Source: CAXTPV01 sp965276715 (lineage in GTDB: Bacteria; Pseudomonadota; Alphaproteobacteria; Acetobacterales; Acetobacteraceae). Taken from it: a stretch of DNA of 64,000 nucleotides. A program made the translations under genes and the position numbers. The stretch spans positions 3,658,001-3,722,000 of the forward strand of contig OZ255622.1 of NCBI GenBank assembly GCA_965276715.1. Direction: 5' to 3'. Below the pieces are notes generated by a model. It worked only from the letters and a program-made list of their open reading frames with translations, made no database searches and was not told the DNA's origin. This document shows positions 26,513 through 35,043 of this stretch, in pieces (the first letter of the stretch is position 1; each line of letters opens with the position of its first letter).

Positions 26513-29500
26513 TGCTCCGCCGCATCCTCAAGGGCCTAACGTACCTGATCGGCGGCCTGCTCGGCCTGGTCATCCTGCTTGTCGCCGTCCTGCTGGTCGG
26601 CACCAACACCGGCCCCGGCCGCCACCTGATCGAAACCGAGGCCAACGCGCTGACCGGCGGCACCGTCCGCCTGACCGGCTTCGCGGGCCGCTTCCCCGAC
26701 CGCTTGCGCATCGCCCGGATCGAACTCGCCGACGCCAAGGGCCCCTGGCTCACCGTCGAGAACCTCGCACTCGACTGGCACCCGCTCGCACTCCTCCACC
26801 GCACCGTCAGCGTCGACCGTCTCGCCGCCAGCCACATCGACGCTCCGCGTCTCGCCGAGCCCGCGCCTTCCAAGCCCCAGCCCGCCGCCAAGCCCGCGTC
26901 CGGCCACCTCAACCTCCCCCTCGGCCTGCGCGTCGCCACCCTCGATCTCCCGCGCATCGACGTCGGCGCCCCCATCGCCGGCCACGCCGTCTCGATCGGC
27001 GTCGCCGGCCACGCCACCATCGCGAGCCTGCAGCCGATCCTCGCCGGACCCACCCTCGACACCCTCCCCGACACCAACCTGCGCCTCGCCATCGCCAATC
27101 GCGCCGGTCCCGGCACCTACGCCCTCGAAGGCCACGTCACCCCGGGCGCCGTGGCACTGCATCTCACCGCCGACGAAGCGGCCCCCGGCCTGGTCGCGGC
27201 CTTCGCCGGCAGCAGCCAGATCCTCCCGCTGCATCTCGACCTGTCGCTCGCCGGCCCGCACGCCGCCGAAGCCCTGCATCTCGCGCTCGCCGCCGGCCCA
27301 TTGGCACTCACCGCCAACGGCATCACCGACCTCGTCCACGGCACCGCCGGCCTGACGCTCGCCGCCCACGCGCCCGCGATGCAGCCCGTCCCCGGCATCG
27401 CCTGGCAGTCGGTGGCACTCGACGCGCATGTCGACGGCCCATTCAAGACGCCCCAGGCCAACGGCCATCTCGACATCGAGCGGCTCGCCGCCGGCGGCGC
27501 CACCATCGGCGCCATCCGCGCCGACCTCTCGGGCGACCGCGGCCAGGTCGCGGTCCGCGCCTTGATCGACGCCCTTCGCATCCCCGGTCCCAAACCGGAT
27601 CTGTTCGCGGCAACCCCGGTCACCATCGCGGCCCATGCTCGCCTCGACGATCCGACCCGCCCCGTCACCTTCTCCGTCTCGCACACCCTGCTCGCGCTTG
27701 CCGGCACCGCCCGCACCGCCAACCCGATCGCGAGCCACCTGACCCTCGACATCCCGTCGCTGGCCCCGCTCGCCGCCGCCGGCGGCGTCGCACTCGAAGG
27801 CCATACCCACCTCGCCGCCGACCTCACCGCGAACGGCCCCGACGACACCGCCGCCGTGACCGGCCAGCTCGCCATCACCGGTGGCCAGTCACCCGTCCCC
27901 GGCCTGATCGGTCCCGACGGCACAATCTCGCTCGCCGCCGCCAAGCACGGCGCCGATCTCTCCCTCGATCACCTCACGCTGGACGGCGCCAACCTCCATC
28001 TCCGCGCGTCCGGCACCGACAGATCCAGCGTCCTCGACACGACCTTCCACCTCGGCCTGCCGAACCTCGCCGCCCTCGGTCCCGCCGCCCGCGGCCACGT
28101 CGACTTCGACGGCACCGCGACCGGCCCCACCACCGATCTCTCGGCCAGGCTCCACGCCGCCGGCGACATCGGCGCCACCCAGGTCCCCGTCGGCCCGATC
28201 ACCCTCGATGTCGCCGCCAGCCATCTCCCGAGCGCGCCCGACGCCACCATCCGGCTCGGCGGCCGCCTCGACGCCGCGCCCGTCACCCTCGACGCCGCCA
28301 TCCACCGCGCGCCCGACGGCGCCACCCATGTCCGCCTCACCGCGCTGGACTGGAAAACCACCCACGGCACCGCCGACCTCAGCCTCGCCGCCGGCGCCAA
28401 GCTTCCCACCGGCCAGCTCGATATCGGCATCAAACGCCTCGCCGACCTCGATCGCCTCGCCCACCAGTCCCTCGCCGGCGCGATCGCGGCCAAGCTCGAT
28501 CTCGACCCCCAACGCGCCCGCATCGACGTGCGCGCGACCGGCCTCGCCGCCGCCAGCGCCCGCGTCGGCCGCCTGACGCTGGCGGGCACCATCGCCAGCC
28601 CGCAATCCGCGCCCGACCTCGACCTGACCCTCGCGGTGGACAACCTCGCCGCCGGCACCATCGCCGGCCACGCCAACGCAACCGCGAGGGGGCGCCTCGA
28701 CGCCCTGGCCCTCGCTCTCCGCGCCGACCTGCCGAGCCTCCAGGGCGCCCCCGCCCATCTCGCCACCACCGAAACCCTCGACCTGTCGAAAAGCCAGGTC
28801 CTGCTCCGCACCCTGACCGCCGACTGGCGCGGCGAAGCCCTCCGCTTGCAGGCCCCGAGCCGCGTCACCTACGCCCCCGGCATCGCCGTCCAGCGCCTGC
28901 GCCTGGCCCTCGGCGACGCCACCATCGCCGTCGACGGCAGCGTCTCGCCGAAACTCCTTCTCACCGCGAGCATCCGCAACATCACGCCCGCGCTGGCAAA
29001 ACCCTTCGCCCCCACCCTGCGGGCCACCGGCACCATCAACGCCGACGCTCGCCTGACCGGCACCACCGCCCATCCCGGCGGTCAGATCCGCCTCGACGCC
29101 GACCATCTCCATCTCGCCACCGGCCCCGCCGCCTCGCTGCCGCCCGCGACGCTCACCGCCACGACCCGCCTCGCCAACGACACTGCGCACCTCGACGCCC
29201 ATCTTGGCGCTGGTCCCAGAATCCAGCTTCGCGTCGCGGGCGACGTCCCCATCCACCCCGACGGCCGCCTCGCGGTCGCCGCGAACGGCACCATCGACCT
29301 CGCCATCGCAAACCCGATTATCGAGGCCCAGGGGCGCCACCTCACCGGCCAGGTCGCACTCGACGCCCGCGCCACCGGCACCACCGCCCACCCGAGCCTC
29401 GCCGGCACCGTCACGCTCGCCAACGGCGACATCCAGGACTACGCCCAGGGTGCCCACCTGACCCGCATGGCCGCCAGCGTCGCACTCGCCGGCCAGACCG

Positions 29501-30594
29501 TCCGCATCGATCGTTTCTTCGCCCAGGCCGGCACCGGCACCATCACCGCCCACGGCAGCGTGGGCGCGCTCGCCCCCGGCCTGCCCGTCGACCTCCACCT
29601 CGCGATGGACCACGCGAGCCCGATCTCGTCGGACCTGCTCAGCGCCACGCTCAACGCCGACTTGGCCCTCACCGGCCAGGCCGCCGGTGCGATGAAAGCG
29701 GCCGGCCGTCTCAGCATCGACCGCGCCGACATCAACATCCCGAGCGGCCTGCCGCCGTCGGTCGCCACACTGCACGTCCTCAAGCCCGGCGAGCATCCGC
29801 CCGCACCCCCCTCGCACGCGGCCACCACGCAGGTCGTGGCACTCGATCTCGACGTGAACGCCCCCGGCGAGATCTTCGTCCGCGGTCACGGCCTCGACGC
29901 CACGCTCGGCGGCGACCTGCACGTCACCGGCACCGCGGCAGCCCCCGTGATCGAGGGCGGCTTTCACCTCCGCCGCGGCACCTTCAGCCTTGCCGGCGTC
30001 AACCTGACCTTCACCAAGGGCGATGTCGGCTTCAACGGCACCACCGAGGGCAAGCTCGATCCCACCATCGACTTCGCCGCCCAGAGCGTCGTCAACCAGT
30101 ATACCGCCGAGCTCGACGTCACCGGCTACGCCAGCAAGCCCAAGATCTCGCTGACCTCCAGCCCGCTCCTGCCGCAGGACCAGATCATGGCCCTGATCCT
30201 GTTCGGCACCAAAACCAGCAACCTCAGCCCGCTGCAGATCGCCCAGATCGCCGCTGCGCTGGCGAGCCTGTCGGGCGGCGGCGGCGGCTTCGATCCGCTG
30301 GGTGCTGTGCGCAACACGCTCGGCCTCGACAAGCTCAGTGTCGGTTCGGGCACCGGCAACGGTGCCAACAGTGGTGCCAGCGTCGAGGGCGGCAAATACA
30401 TCACCAAGCGCGTCTATGTCGGCGCCCGCCAGAGCACCGGCGGCGGCGGCACCCAGGCGCTGGTGCAGATCGACATCACCAAGCGCCTGAAGGCCTTCAC
30501 CACCGTCGGCAGCGGCGGCACCGTCACCGGTGCCACGACGCCGGAAAACGACCCCGGCAGCTCCGTCGGCCTCAAATACCAGTTCCGTTATTAG
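26512..30594 (+). CDS. tamB: Translocation/assembly module protein TamB
   Basis: Giant inner-membrane-anchored periplasmic protein (1360 aa) forming a hydrophobic beta-taco groove that spans the periplasm to TamA. An N-terminal membrane anchor (about residues 7-28, LIGGLLGLVILLVAVLLVG) is followed by AsmA-like repeats of about 1000 residues, extremely rich in Ala, Asp, Gly, His and Leu, and the conserved TamB C-terminal domain (about residues 1000-1360), with GEIFVRGHGLDATLGGDL, KPKISLTSSPLLPQDQIMALILF and the closing GLKYQFRY. It is translationally coupled to tamA. The last 34 codons are duplicated at 33763-33864. Confidence 0.93.
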   Translation: MLRRILKGLTYLIGGLLGLVILLVAVLLVGTNTGPGRHLIETEANALTGGTVRLTGFAGRFPDRLRIARIELADAKGPWLTVENLALDWHPLALLHRTVSVDRLAASHIDAPRLAEPAPSKPQPAAKPASGHLNLPLGLRVATLDLPRIDVGAPIAGHAVSIGVAGHATIASLQPILAGPTLDTLPDTNLRLAIANRAGPGTYALEGHVTPGAVALHLTADEAAPGLVAAFAGSSQILPLHLDLSLAGPHAAEALHLALAAGPLALTANGITDLVHGTAGLTLAAHAPAMQPVPGIAWQSVALDAHVDGPFKTPQANGHLDIERLAAGGATIGAIRADLSGDRGQVAVRALIDALRIPGPKPDLFAATPVTIAAHARLDDPTRPVTFSVSHTLLALAGTARTANPIASHLTLDIPSLAPLAAAGGVALEGHTHLAADLTANGPDDTAAVTGQLAITGGQSPVPGLIGPDGTISLAAAKHGADLSLDHLTLDGANLHLRASGTDRSSVLDTTFHLGLPNLAALGPAARGHVDFDGTATGPTTDLSARLHAAGDIGATQVPVGPITLDVAASHLPSAPDATIRLGGRLDAAPVTLDAAIHRAPDGATHVRLTALDWKTTHGTADLSLAAGAKLPTGQLDIGIKRLADLDRLAHQSLAGAIAAKLDLDPQRARIDVRATGLAAASARVGRLTLAGTIASPQSAPDLDLTLAVDNLAAGTIAGHANATARGRLDALALALRADLPSLQGAPAHLATTETLDLSKSQVLLRTLTADWRGEALRLQAPSRVTYAPGIAVQRLRLALGDATIAVDGSVSPKLLLTASIRNITPALAKPFAPTLRATGTINADARLTGTTAHPGGQIRLDADHLHLATGPAASLPPATLTATTRLANDTAHLDAHLGAGPRIQLRVAGDVPIHPDGRLAVAANGTIDLAIANPIIEAQGRHLTGQVALDARATGTTAHPSLAGTVTLANGDIQDYAQGAHLTRMAASVALAGQTVRIDRFFAQAGTGTITAHGSVGALAPGLPVDLHLAMDHASPISSDLLSATLNADLALTGQAAGAMKAAGRLSIDRADINIPSGLPPSVATLHVLKPGEHPPAPPSHAATTQVVALDLDVNAPGEIFVRGHGLDATLGGDLHVTGTAAAPVIEGGFHLRRGTFSLAGVNLTFTKGDVGFNGTTEGKLDPTIDFAAQSVVNQYTAELDVTGYASKPKISLTSSPLLPQDQIMALILFGTKTSNLSPLQIAQIAAALASLSGGGGGFDPLGAVRNTLGLDKLSVGSGTGNGANSGASVEGGKYITKRVYVGARQSTGGGGTQALVQIDITKRLKAFTTVGSGGTVTGATTPENDPGSSVGLKYQFRY
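30486..30587 (+). repeat. tamB 3'-end repeat, copy 1 (inside intact tamB)
   Basis: A 102-bp stretch covering the last conserved codons of tamB. It recurs at 33763-33864 with a single mismatch (T at 30506, C at 33783). Beyond it the two copies diverge: copy 1 ends CGT TAT TAG, copy 2 CGC TAC TGA. The near identity compared with the divergent flanks points to a direct repeat created by integration or recombination at the tamB end. Confidence 0.9.
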
Positions 30595-30600
30595 AAAGAT

Positions 30601-30640
30601 CGGGGCGCTGCCCCGAACCCCGCCAAGGGATGACCCTTGG
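30601..30640. repeat. REP-like double hairpin after tamB
   Basis: CGGGGC-GCT-GCCCCG (30601-30615) followed by CCAAGGG-ATGA-CCCTTGG (30623-30640), immediately after the tamB stop. It is the same two-hairpin layout as at 19279-19346. A decayed version, ATGGG-GCGCTG-CCCAT at 33883-33898, follows the second copy of the tamB end. It may end tamB transcription. Confidence 0.65.
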
Positions 30641-30724
30641 AACCCAGGGATGCAGACAGCGCCATTTACAGCCCGCAAACACCATCATAGGTTGTCTAAC
30701 GGTCCAGCTCGACACGGGGACGGT

Positions 30725-31291
30725 ATGGAATTCTTTCGGCTGCCGCAGTTCCATCTTCACGGTTCGAAATGGTCGGATTGGCATCTGGGTTCTCCGAGCG
30801 GCAGCGGCGTACAGATCGGCACGCCAGAAGTCAGGGTCGGCGTCGACAGCCAGTCGATCCGAGTTGCGATCAGCGAAGTCAAGGACGGTCGGCTGACGCG
30901 GATGGTCACCTTGAAAGGATCGGGCGTCGGAGTCGGAGCGGGCATCGGCCTGACTATTCCGTTTGTGAACTTCTCATGGTCTCCAAAGGAAGTTCCTGGC
31001 ACGAAATTCAATGTTCCTGGTGCCGGATCGCGCATCCGATATTCCGCCTTCTCACCCGATCCGATGGAACCGGCGGACTTCCAGGGATTATGCTGGGTTC
31101 TCTCGGTCAACGGGCAGTCACTTGGCACCGAGGGAGCCGAAACAGCAATCGTCTTTGCGGCCGAACCTTCGCTGCTTTCGGTTTCTCCTACTTCGCTCAA
31201 CGCGCTCGGTGTTTGCGCCGGCATGGGACTGACGACTTCCCTGGGAGGCATCGGAGCTGACGTCGTGGTCTTCAGGCTTCAGCTTGAATAG
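30725..31291 (+). CDS. Unknown protein, first gene of the tamB-flanked cassette
   Basis: A 188-residue protein without a recognised family. It has no signal peptide or long membrane segment. The middle is Gly/Val-rich (GSGVGVGAGIGLTIPFVNF) and the tail again glycine-rich (GMGLTTSLGGIGADVVVF), a pattern of beta-strands that could form a beta-sandwich or an oligomeric shell. GGGGA stands 5 bp before the ATG at 30725. Base composition is less GC-rich than tamB. The next gene overlaps its end, so the cassette is probably one operon. Confidence 0.6.
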   Translation: MEFFRLPQFHLHGSKWSDWHLGSPSGSGVQIGTPEVRVGVDSQSIRVAISEVKDGRLTRMVTLKGSGVGVGAGIGLTIPFVNFSWSPKEVPGTKFNVPGAGSRIRYSAFSPDPMEPADFQGLCWVLSVNGQSLGTEGAETAIVFAAEPSLLSVSPTSLNALGVCAGMGLTTSLGGIGADVVVFRLQLE

Positions 31292-31883
31292 GTCAGTGAG
31301 GTTCGTGGTCCTTGCATTGATCACGCAACTGCCGGGAACTTCGATCGCATCTGATGCGAAATGGCCATCGGGCCTTGCTCGTTCATTTCGGACCATGGCG
31401 GGTGTTAATCTGACAAACAAAAATATCGAAGCCTACTTCGCCCCTTGGGTCGCATCGAGCGGTTCGAACTGCAAATCTGGACGCGTGTCACCCCCGGTCT
31501 CTTCACGGCCGGTCTCATCTTCCCTGATCGTGTTCGCCGACAATGGTGCCTGCAACACGCCGACGCCGGTTGTCCTGCTTCAGCTCTACCTAGAGGCCGA
31601 CCCGGCTGAGATCAGACGTTTCCACGCGAGCCTGATCTCGGAAATGCCTTCCTCTTGTTTTGCTGGCATCCTACCGCCGGCTGATCCGAGGCGGCATGCG
31701 CCCACCCGACGAGCAATGATGTGGCGTCTCGGCTCCCATACAATCGTCAGCATCGATGAGGACGGGATCCCCGATGGCGAGACGGTCTCGCTGATACCTG
31801 CCCAACAGCATCCAAAAATGAGTGAGCAGTCCAGGATGCTTCTGGATCGGGTGACGTCTGACATTCCAGCATCTTGCCGTTGA
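31284..31883 (+). CDS. Unknown secreted protein of the cassette
   Basis: An exported protein of about 195-199 residues. A short hydrophobic leader (RFVVLALITQLPGTSIA) ends near residue 22. The mature part has Cys residues in SNCKS, GACNT, SSCFA and at the second-to-last position, suggesting disulfides. No catalytic motif is seen. The start may be TTG at 31284, overlapping the previous stop, or GTG at 31296, which gives a more compact leader. Its stop shares a base with the ATG of the next gene (TGATG). Confidence 0.55.
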   Translation: MNRSVRFVVLALITQLPGTSIASDAKWPSGLARSFRTMAGVNLTNKNIEAYFAPWVASSGSNCKSGRVSPPVSSRPVSSSLIVFADNGACNTPTPVVLLQLYLEADPAEIRRFHASLISEMPSSCFAGILPPADPRRHAPTRRAMMWRLGSHTIVSIDEDGIPDGETVSLIPAQQHPKMSEQSRMLLDRVTSDIPASCR

Positions 31884-32377
31884 TGAGCGACGCTCCGCAC
31901 CCCCCGCAAGCGATTTCGATGAGCCCGGACGTAGGGCGCATCTACCTCAAGTTCCCAATAGTCTTGTCGGTAATTGTCGCTGCGGCCGCTTTGACCACCG
32001 CGATAATCTTTTATGCACGGCCTGGCCATCCCGCGGCAACAATCGCGTCGGCGGCAATGCGGATCGCGGTGCTGTCGTTCGTTTCATTCGCCTACATCAG
32101 ATGGTTTTATCCATCGAGAACCAAGCTGGTCATGAACGATGTCGGCATCACGATGCGACAGCCACTCGCAACCTGGACGATAAGTTGGACCGATCTCTCG
32201 TCCGTGCGGGCGACATCACCACTTGAACCGACACATCGCGGCGGCATCGCGGCGGGCATCCGACTGCTAACGAAGGATGGCAAGCCACATCATATTCCCG
32301 ACATCTTCAAGATACGCCGGGATGACATCGCGAACCTGATCCGCCAATGCCAGCATGCACGACGACAAGACGCATGA
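31883..32377 (+). CDS. Small membrane protein with PH-like domain (STM3941-like)
   Basis: A 164-residue protein with two closely spaced membrane helices (about residues 25-47 and 58-76), then a short cytoplasmic beta-rich domain: LVMNDVGITMRQP, ISWTDLSSVRATS, LLTKDGKPHHIPDIFKI. This layout resembles STM3941-type proteins with a bacterial PH-like fold. The function is unknown. The ATG at 31883 overlaps the stop of the secreted-protein gene. Confidence 0.6.
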   Translation: MSDAPHPPQAISMSPDVGRIYLKFPIVLSVIVAAAALTTAIIFYARPGHPAATIASAAMRIAVLSFVSFAYIRWFYPSRTKLVMNDVGITMRQPLATWTISWTDLSSVRATSPLEPTHRGGIAAGIRLLTKDGKPHHIPDIFKIRRDDIANLIRQCQHARRQDA

Positions 32378-32577
32378 GCGTGGACCGACACCTGAACCCG
32401 ACTCTCGCCAGCTTGGTGTCAGGCTTCCCACAAGCGGGGTCCGTCGTCCCCATCGTCACCACCCTCGACCGGGTCAGGTCGTCAGCCTCTGCTCGGAAAC
32501 GACGTTCGCTCGCGGCTCAAATTGATCGACCGAGTCGCGCCACGCCGGCGTTGGTCCGAAGCACGCCCGGCAGTTGA
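32374..32577 (+). CDS. Doubtful small open frame (67 aa) bridging two cassette genes
   Basis: An ATG overlapping the previous stop by 4 bp (ATGA) opens a 67-codon frame whose TGA shares bases with the ATG of the next gene. The perfect coupling at both ends is the only argument for it. The product is basic, Ser/Arg-rich and lacks motifs. If it is not a gene, 32378-32576 is a 199-bp spacer without other visible content. Confidence 0.25.
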   Translation: MSVDRHLNPTLASLVSGFPQAGSVVPIVTTLDRVRSSASARKRRSLAAQIDRPSRATPALVRSTPGS

Positions 32578-33506
32578 TGCAAATCGAGCCGGTCGGCGGC
32601 ACCGCGCAAGCCAAGGCGACCCTTCCGCGCAGGACCTACATCGCACGTTCGATCTTCTGGCTCGGCCTCGCCGCCTTGACGGTTCTGCGCAGCTACGACC
32701 TGGCCCACAGCAGCACCAGCCAGGTCACCCTCCCTTCGATCGGGCTCTTCCCAAAGACGTCGCTGGCCGTCGAGGATCCCGCTCGGCTGACGGCCGCAAT
32801 CAAGGCCCGCTGGGATGTCGCGGTGCTCTGGCAGGACCCGTCGAAATTCTACGCGTGGCCCTTCTCCGCCGTGCCCAAGGACCTCGTCATCGGCTCGCTC
32901 GAAGCCAGCGATGTCGCGCCAGCCCTTCAGGTCGTGGCTGACGGGCTCTCAATCTTTCCGAACAACTTCGTTCGTTCCACTATAAGTCAGATTTTCCTCT
33001 GCGGAACGCTCAATGCGAAAGGCAATTCGCTTGGCGGTCTCGCATTGGCAGGCGGGATATACCTTGCTGCTTCGGGGATGCGCGATCCCGAGAACCGAGC
33101 CTACATGCGCGATGCCATCTTCCATGAATCCAGCACGCTCGTTCTCTATAAAGTCGGTCTCGACGAACGGGCGTGGAACGCCGCCGTTCCACCGAGCTTC
33201 ACCTACGCGATCCAGAACGATCCCGACGCCAAGTTGCACGCAACGCACTGGCGCGACGACCCATCCGAACTCGACAATCTCTATGCCCGGGGTTTTCTTC
33301 TTCGCTACGGAACCGCTTCCTTGCGCAACGATGTCAATACCTACGCCGACGCCGTTTTCGGTCATCCCAGGGACTTGATCGCGTTGATGCACCGATCCCC
33401 CCCGATCGCCCGTAAAGTCGGCCTGTTGATCGCGATGTATCTCCGCGCCGACCCGGCCTTTCGTCAATACTTCGACAGCACTGGCCTGGCCCAGGCCGCG
33501 TCATGA
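32577..33506 (+). CDS. Unknown membrane-anchored protein of the cassette
   Basis: A 309-residue protein with one N-terminal membrane segment (about residues 25-40, SIFWLGLAALTVL) and a large domain outside the membrane. The sequence FPKTSLAVEDPARLTAAIKARWDV and the central AIFHESSTLVLYK recall proteins related to zinc peptidases, but the HExxH signature is absent (HE followed by SST), so no protease call is made. It is the largest gene of the cassette between the two tamB-end copies. The start is the ATG at 32577, directly after a TTG. Confidence 0.6.
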   Translation: MQIEPVGGTAQAKATLPRRTYIARSIFWLGLAALTVLRSYDLAHSSTSQVTLPSIGLFPKTSLAVEDPARLTAAIKARWDVAVLWQDPSKFYAWPFSAVPKDLVIGSLEASDVAPALQVVADGLSIFPNNFVRSTISQIFLCGTLNAKGNSLGGLALAGGIYLAASGMRDPENRAYMRDAIFHESSTLVLYKVGLDERAWNAAVPPSFTYAIQNDPDAKLHATHWRDDPSELDNLYARGFLLRYGTASLRNDVNTYADAVFGHPRDLIALMHRSPPIARKVGLLIAMYLRADPAFRQYFDSTGLAQAAS

Positions 33507-33531
33507 GCACATTCCCTCATACAAAGACGCC

Positions 33532-33753
33532 TTGACCCGGCTCGCCATCCTCGCCAACCCGATCCAGGCGTTCGGACTGCTGGTCTGGCTCGTCGCGCCG
33601 TGGGTTGGCCCTTTCCAGCTCCTCACCACTGCCGCCGCCAGCTTCATCGTGGCGATCGGCAGTGCCTGGAGAAGAAGCTTGGTCCTCGCAGCCGCTTGGG
33701 CCCTCGTCGGAGTCTGGCTGGCACTCGGTTGCCCAACCGGCGGCACGATCTGA
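33532..33753 (+). CDS. Small two-helix membrane protein, possibly frameshifted at its start
   Basis: A 73-codon frame beginning with TTG codes for two or three hydrophobic segments (IQAFGLLVWLVAPWVG, LLTTAAASFIVAIGSA, LVLAAAWALVGVWLALG). An ATG at 33503 overlapping the previous stop opens a 10-codon frame that stops just where this frame starts. One added base would join them into a normal coupled gene, so a frameshift or sequencing error is possible. The function is unknown. Confidence 0.45.
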   Translation: MTRLAILANPIQAFGLLVWLVAPWVGPFQLLTTAAASFIVAIGSAWRRSLVLAAAWALVGVWLALGCPTGGTI

Positions 33754-33762
33754 ACACGCCAT

Positions 33763-33871
33763 CCTGAAGGCCTTCACCACCGCCGGCAGCGGCGGCACCG
33801 TCACCGGTGCCACGACGCCGGAAAACGACCCCGGCAGCTCCGTCGGCCTCAAATACCAGTTCCGCTACTGA
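33763..33871 (+). pseudogene. Duplicated 3' fragment of tamB (repeat copy 2)
   Basis: Codes for the last 34 residues of TamB (LKAFTTAGS through GLKYQFRY) with one changed residue (Val to Ala) and a different stop (TGA). There is no start or upstream TamB sequence; the repeat begins abruptly at 33763. It is 101/102 identical to 30486-30587. A decayed REP-like hairpin follows at 33883-33898, as after the real tamB. It marks the right border of the 3.2 kb unknown cassette. Confidence 0.9.
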
Positions 33872-33973
33872 GTGACGAAAACATGGGGCGCTGCCCATAC
33901 CCCGCCGGGATGGAAGGGTTCACGAGGAGCTCAAACGGTGCGGCGCCCGCGAACACGGATTATTAAACGGCCT

Positions 33974-34177
33974 ATGGCGATCCCTATGGGTGATCTTCGC
34001 GCCGCCCTGGTCAGTGCTGGAGCGAGAGAGGAGTTGGCAAGCAAGGCGGCGACAGAGGTTGTGACCTACGAAGCGCGCTTGGCAGGTGTCGAGGCGCGGC
34101 TATCCACCTTGACGTGGATGGTGAGCTTCAACCTGAGGCTGACGCTGCTCCTGCTCGGCACCGGGCTGAAATTGTGA
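33974..34177 (+). CDS. Small coiled-coil protein with C-terminal membrane helix (DUF1640-like)
   Basis: A 67-residue protein: an N-terminal helix (GDLRAALVSAGAREELASKAATEV), a short coiled coil (YEARLAGVEARLSTLTWM) and a C-terminal hydrophobic tail (LRLTLLLLGTGLKL). It resembles the CCDC90/DUF1640 proteins frequent in alphaproteobacterial accessory regions. The start is the ATG at 33974; a second ATG follows four codons later. It may be shortened, as these proteins are often longer. The function is unknown. Confidence 0.55.
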   Translation: MAIPMGDLRAALVSAGAREELASKAATEVVTYEARLAGVEARLSTLTWMVSFNLRLTLLLLGTGLKL

Positions 34178-34303
34178 TCCAGGGTCGGCGAGATCGGCAC
34201 GCAACTGGCTCTGCTGCTTCGCCGATCAATCGCCGCGAAAGACATCATTGAGGGCGTCAGTGCCTGGTGGTAGCGTTAGCGGACAACAGGTGGCGATCGA
34301 CCG

Positions 34304-35038
34304 ATGGCAGGTTTAAGCAAGCGCTTTGTTGCTATGCCGGATCAGGGGAGCGTCCAGGACTATTGTGAGCGGCTGGGCATCACATACGCGTCGGTCGCCC
34401 GAAATCAAAGCGCGTCTTTCCAGACCGAATACCACGACATGATGCAGGCGCTGACAGGCTTGGCCTACGCAGAAGATGTCGTAACAAAACATTGGAAAGA
34501 GCGCGTCACTTGGCACATCGTAAACGATGGCGCGCACGACAAGCTGGCCTACGAAGTGTGGTGCAAGCTCGATCGTGTCAAAGAGGAAGTGTTCGGCCCC
34601 GGGTGGTCTCCAAAGTTCGACGCTCCCACGTTGATCGCGCATCCTTGGGCTCTCAGTCCGGATGACTTCAAGAAAACCTACGATGCCCTGACGGCCGAAC
34701 AGCTGCCACTCAATCTACCTCAACAACGAACACGTTCCTCCGTCACCTTCGACTGGTTGACGGGCTTTCTCGGCGCTGGGGCAGGAGCCTCGATGGCGAG
34801 CCCGTTGACAGCACCAGCAGCGCCAGTCCTGGGAATTGCGTCGGCCGGAGCATGGGGATTGGGGCAGCTTGCCGGCGTTCTGGATGATGCAACACTCCGC
34901 TCGAAGCTGGCACAAGTCCGAAGCCACATTCCTGATCTCATCCCCCGGTACACGCGCGAAGCGGAACTCCGCGCAAAGCTGACTGGACAGGCGCCAACCC
35001 TCACGAGCAGCAACGCGGTTGTGCGACTAGGGCTCTGA
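34304..35038 (+). CDS. Unknown protein with glycine/alanine-rich hydrophobic segment
   Basis: A 244-residue protein. The N-terminal 150 residues are mixed helical and soluble (VTKHWKERVTWHIVNDGAHDKL). A hydrophobic Gly/Ala region (about residues 150-190, WLTGFLGAGAGASMA to GAWGLGQLAGV) could insert in a membrane, followed by a basic helix. No family is recognised. Base composition is lower in GC than the flanking core genes, consistent with acquired DNA. The small membrane-protein gene 5 bp downstream is likely co-expressed. Confidence 0.6.
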   Translation: MAGLSKRFVAMPDQGSVQDYCERLGITYASVARNQSASFQTEYHDMMQALTGLAYAEDVVTKHWKERVTWHIVNDGAHDKLAYEVWCKLDRVKEEVFGPGWSPKFDAPTLIAHPWALSPDDFKKTYDALTAEQLPLNLPQQRTRSSVTFDWLTGFLGAGAGASMASPLTAPAAPVLGIASAGAWGLGQLAGVLDDATLRSKLAQVRSHIPDLIPRYTREAELRAKLTGQAPTLTSSNAVVRLGL

Positions 35039-35043
35039 GATAA

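Noticed and set aside
27889..30678. Minus-strand open frame of 929 codons opposite tamB
   Set aside because: Antisense shadow made of Gly/Ala/Glu/Val repeats, created by the codon bias of tamB. No ribosome-binding site or family motif.
26136..30896. Very long plus-strand open frame (over 1500 codons) overlapping tamB
   Set aside because: It is a +1 shadow of tamB: Arg/Pro/His-rich, low-complexity and without motifs. High GC leaves few stops in this frame. tamB has anchor, C-terminal domain and coupling to tamA.
32577..33506. Zinc metallopeptidase call for the membrane-anchored cassette protein
   Set aside because: The FHESS segment has His-Glu but lacks the second His of HExxH, and no third ligand could be placed.
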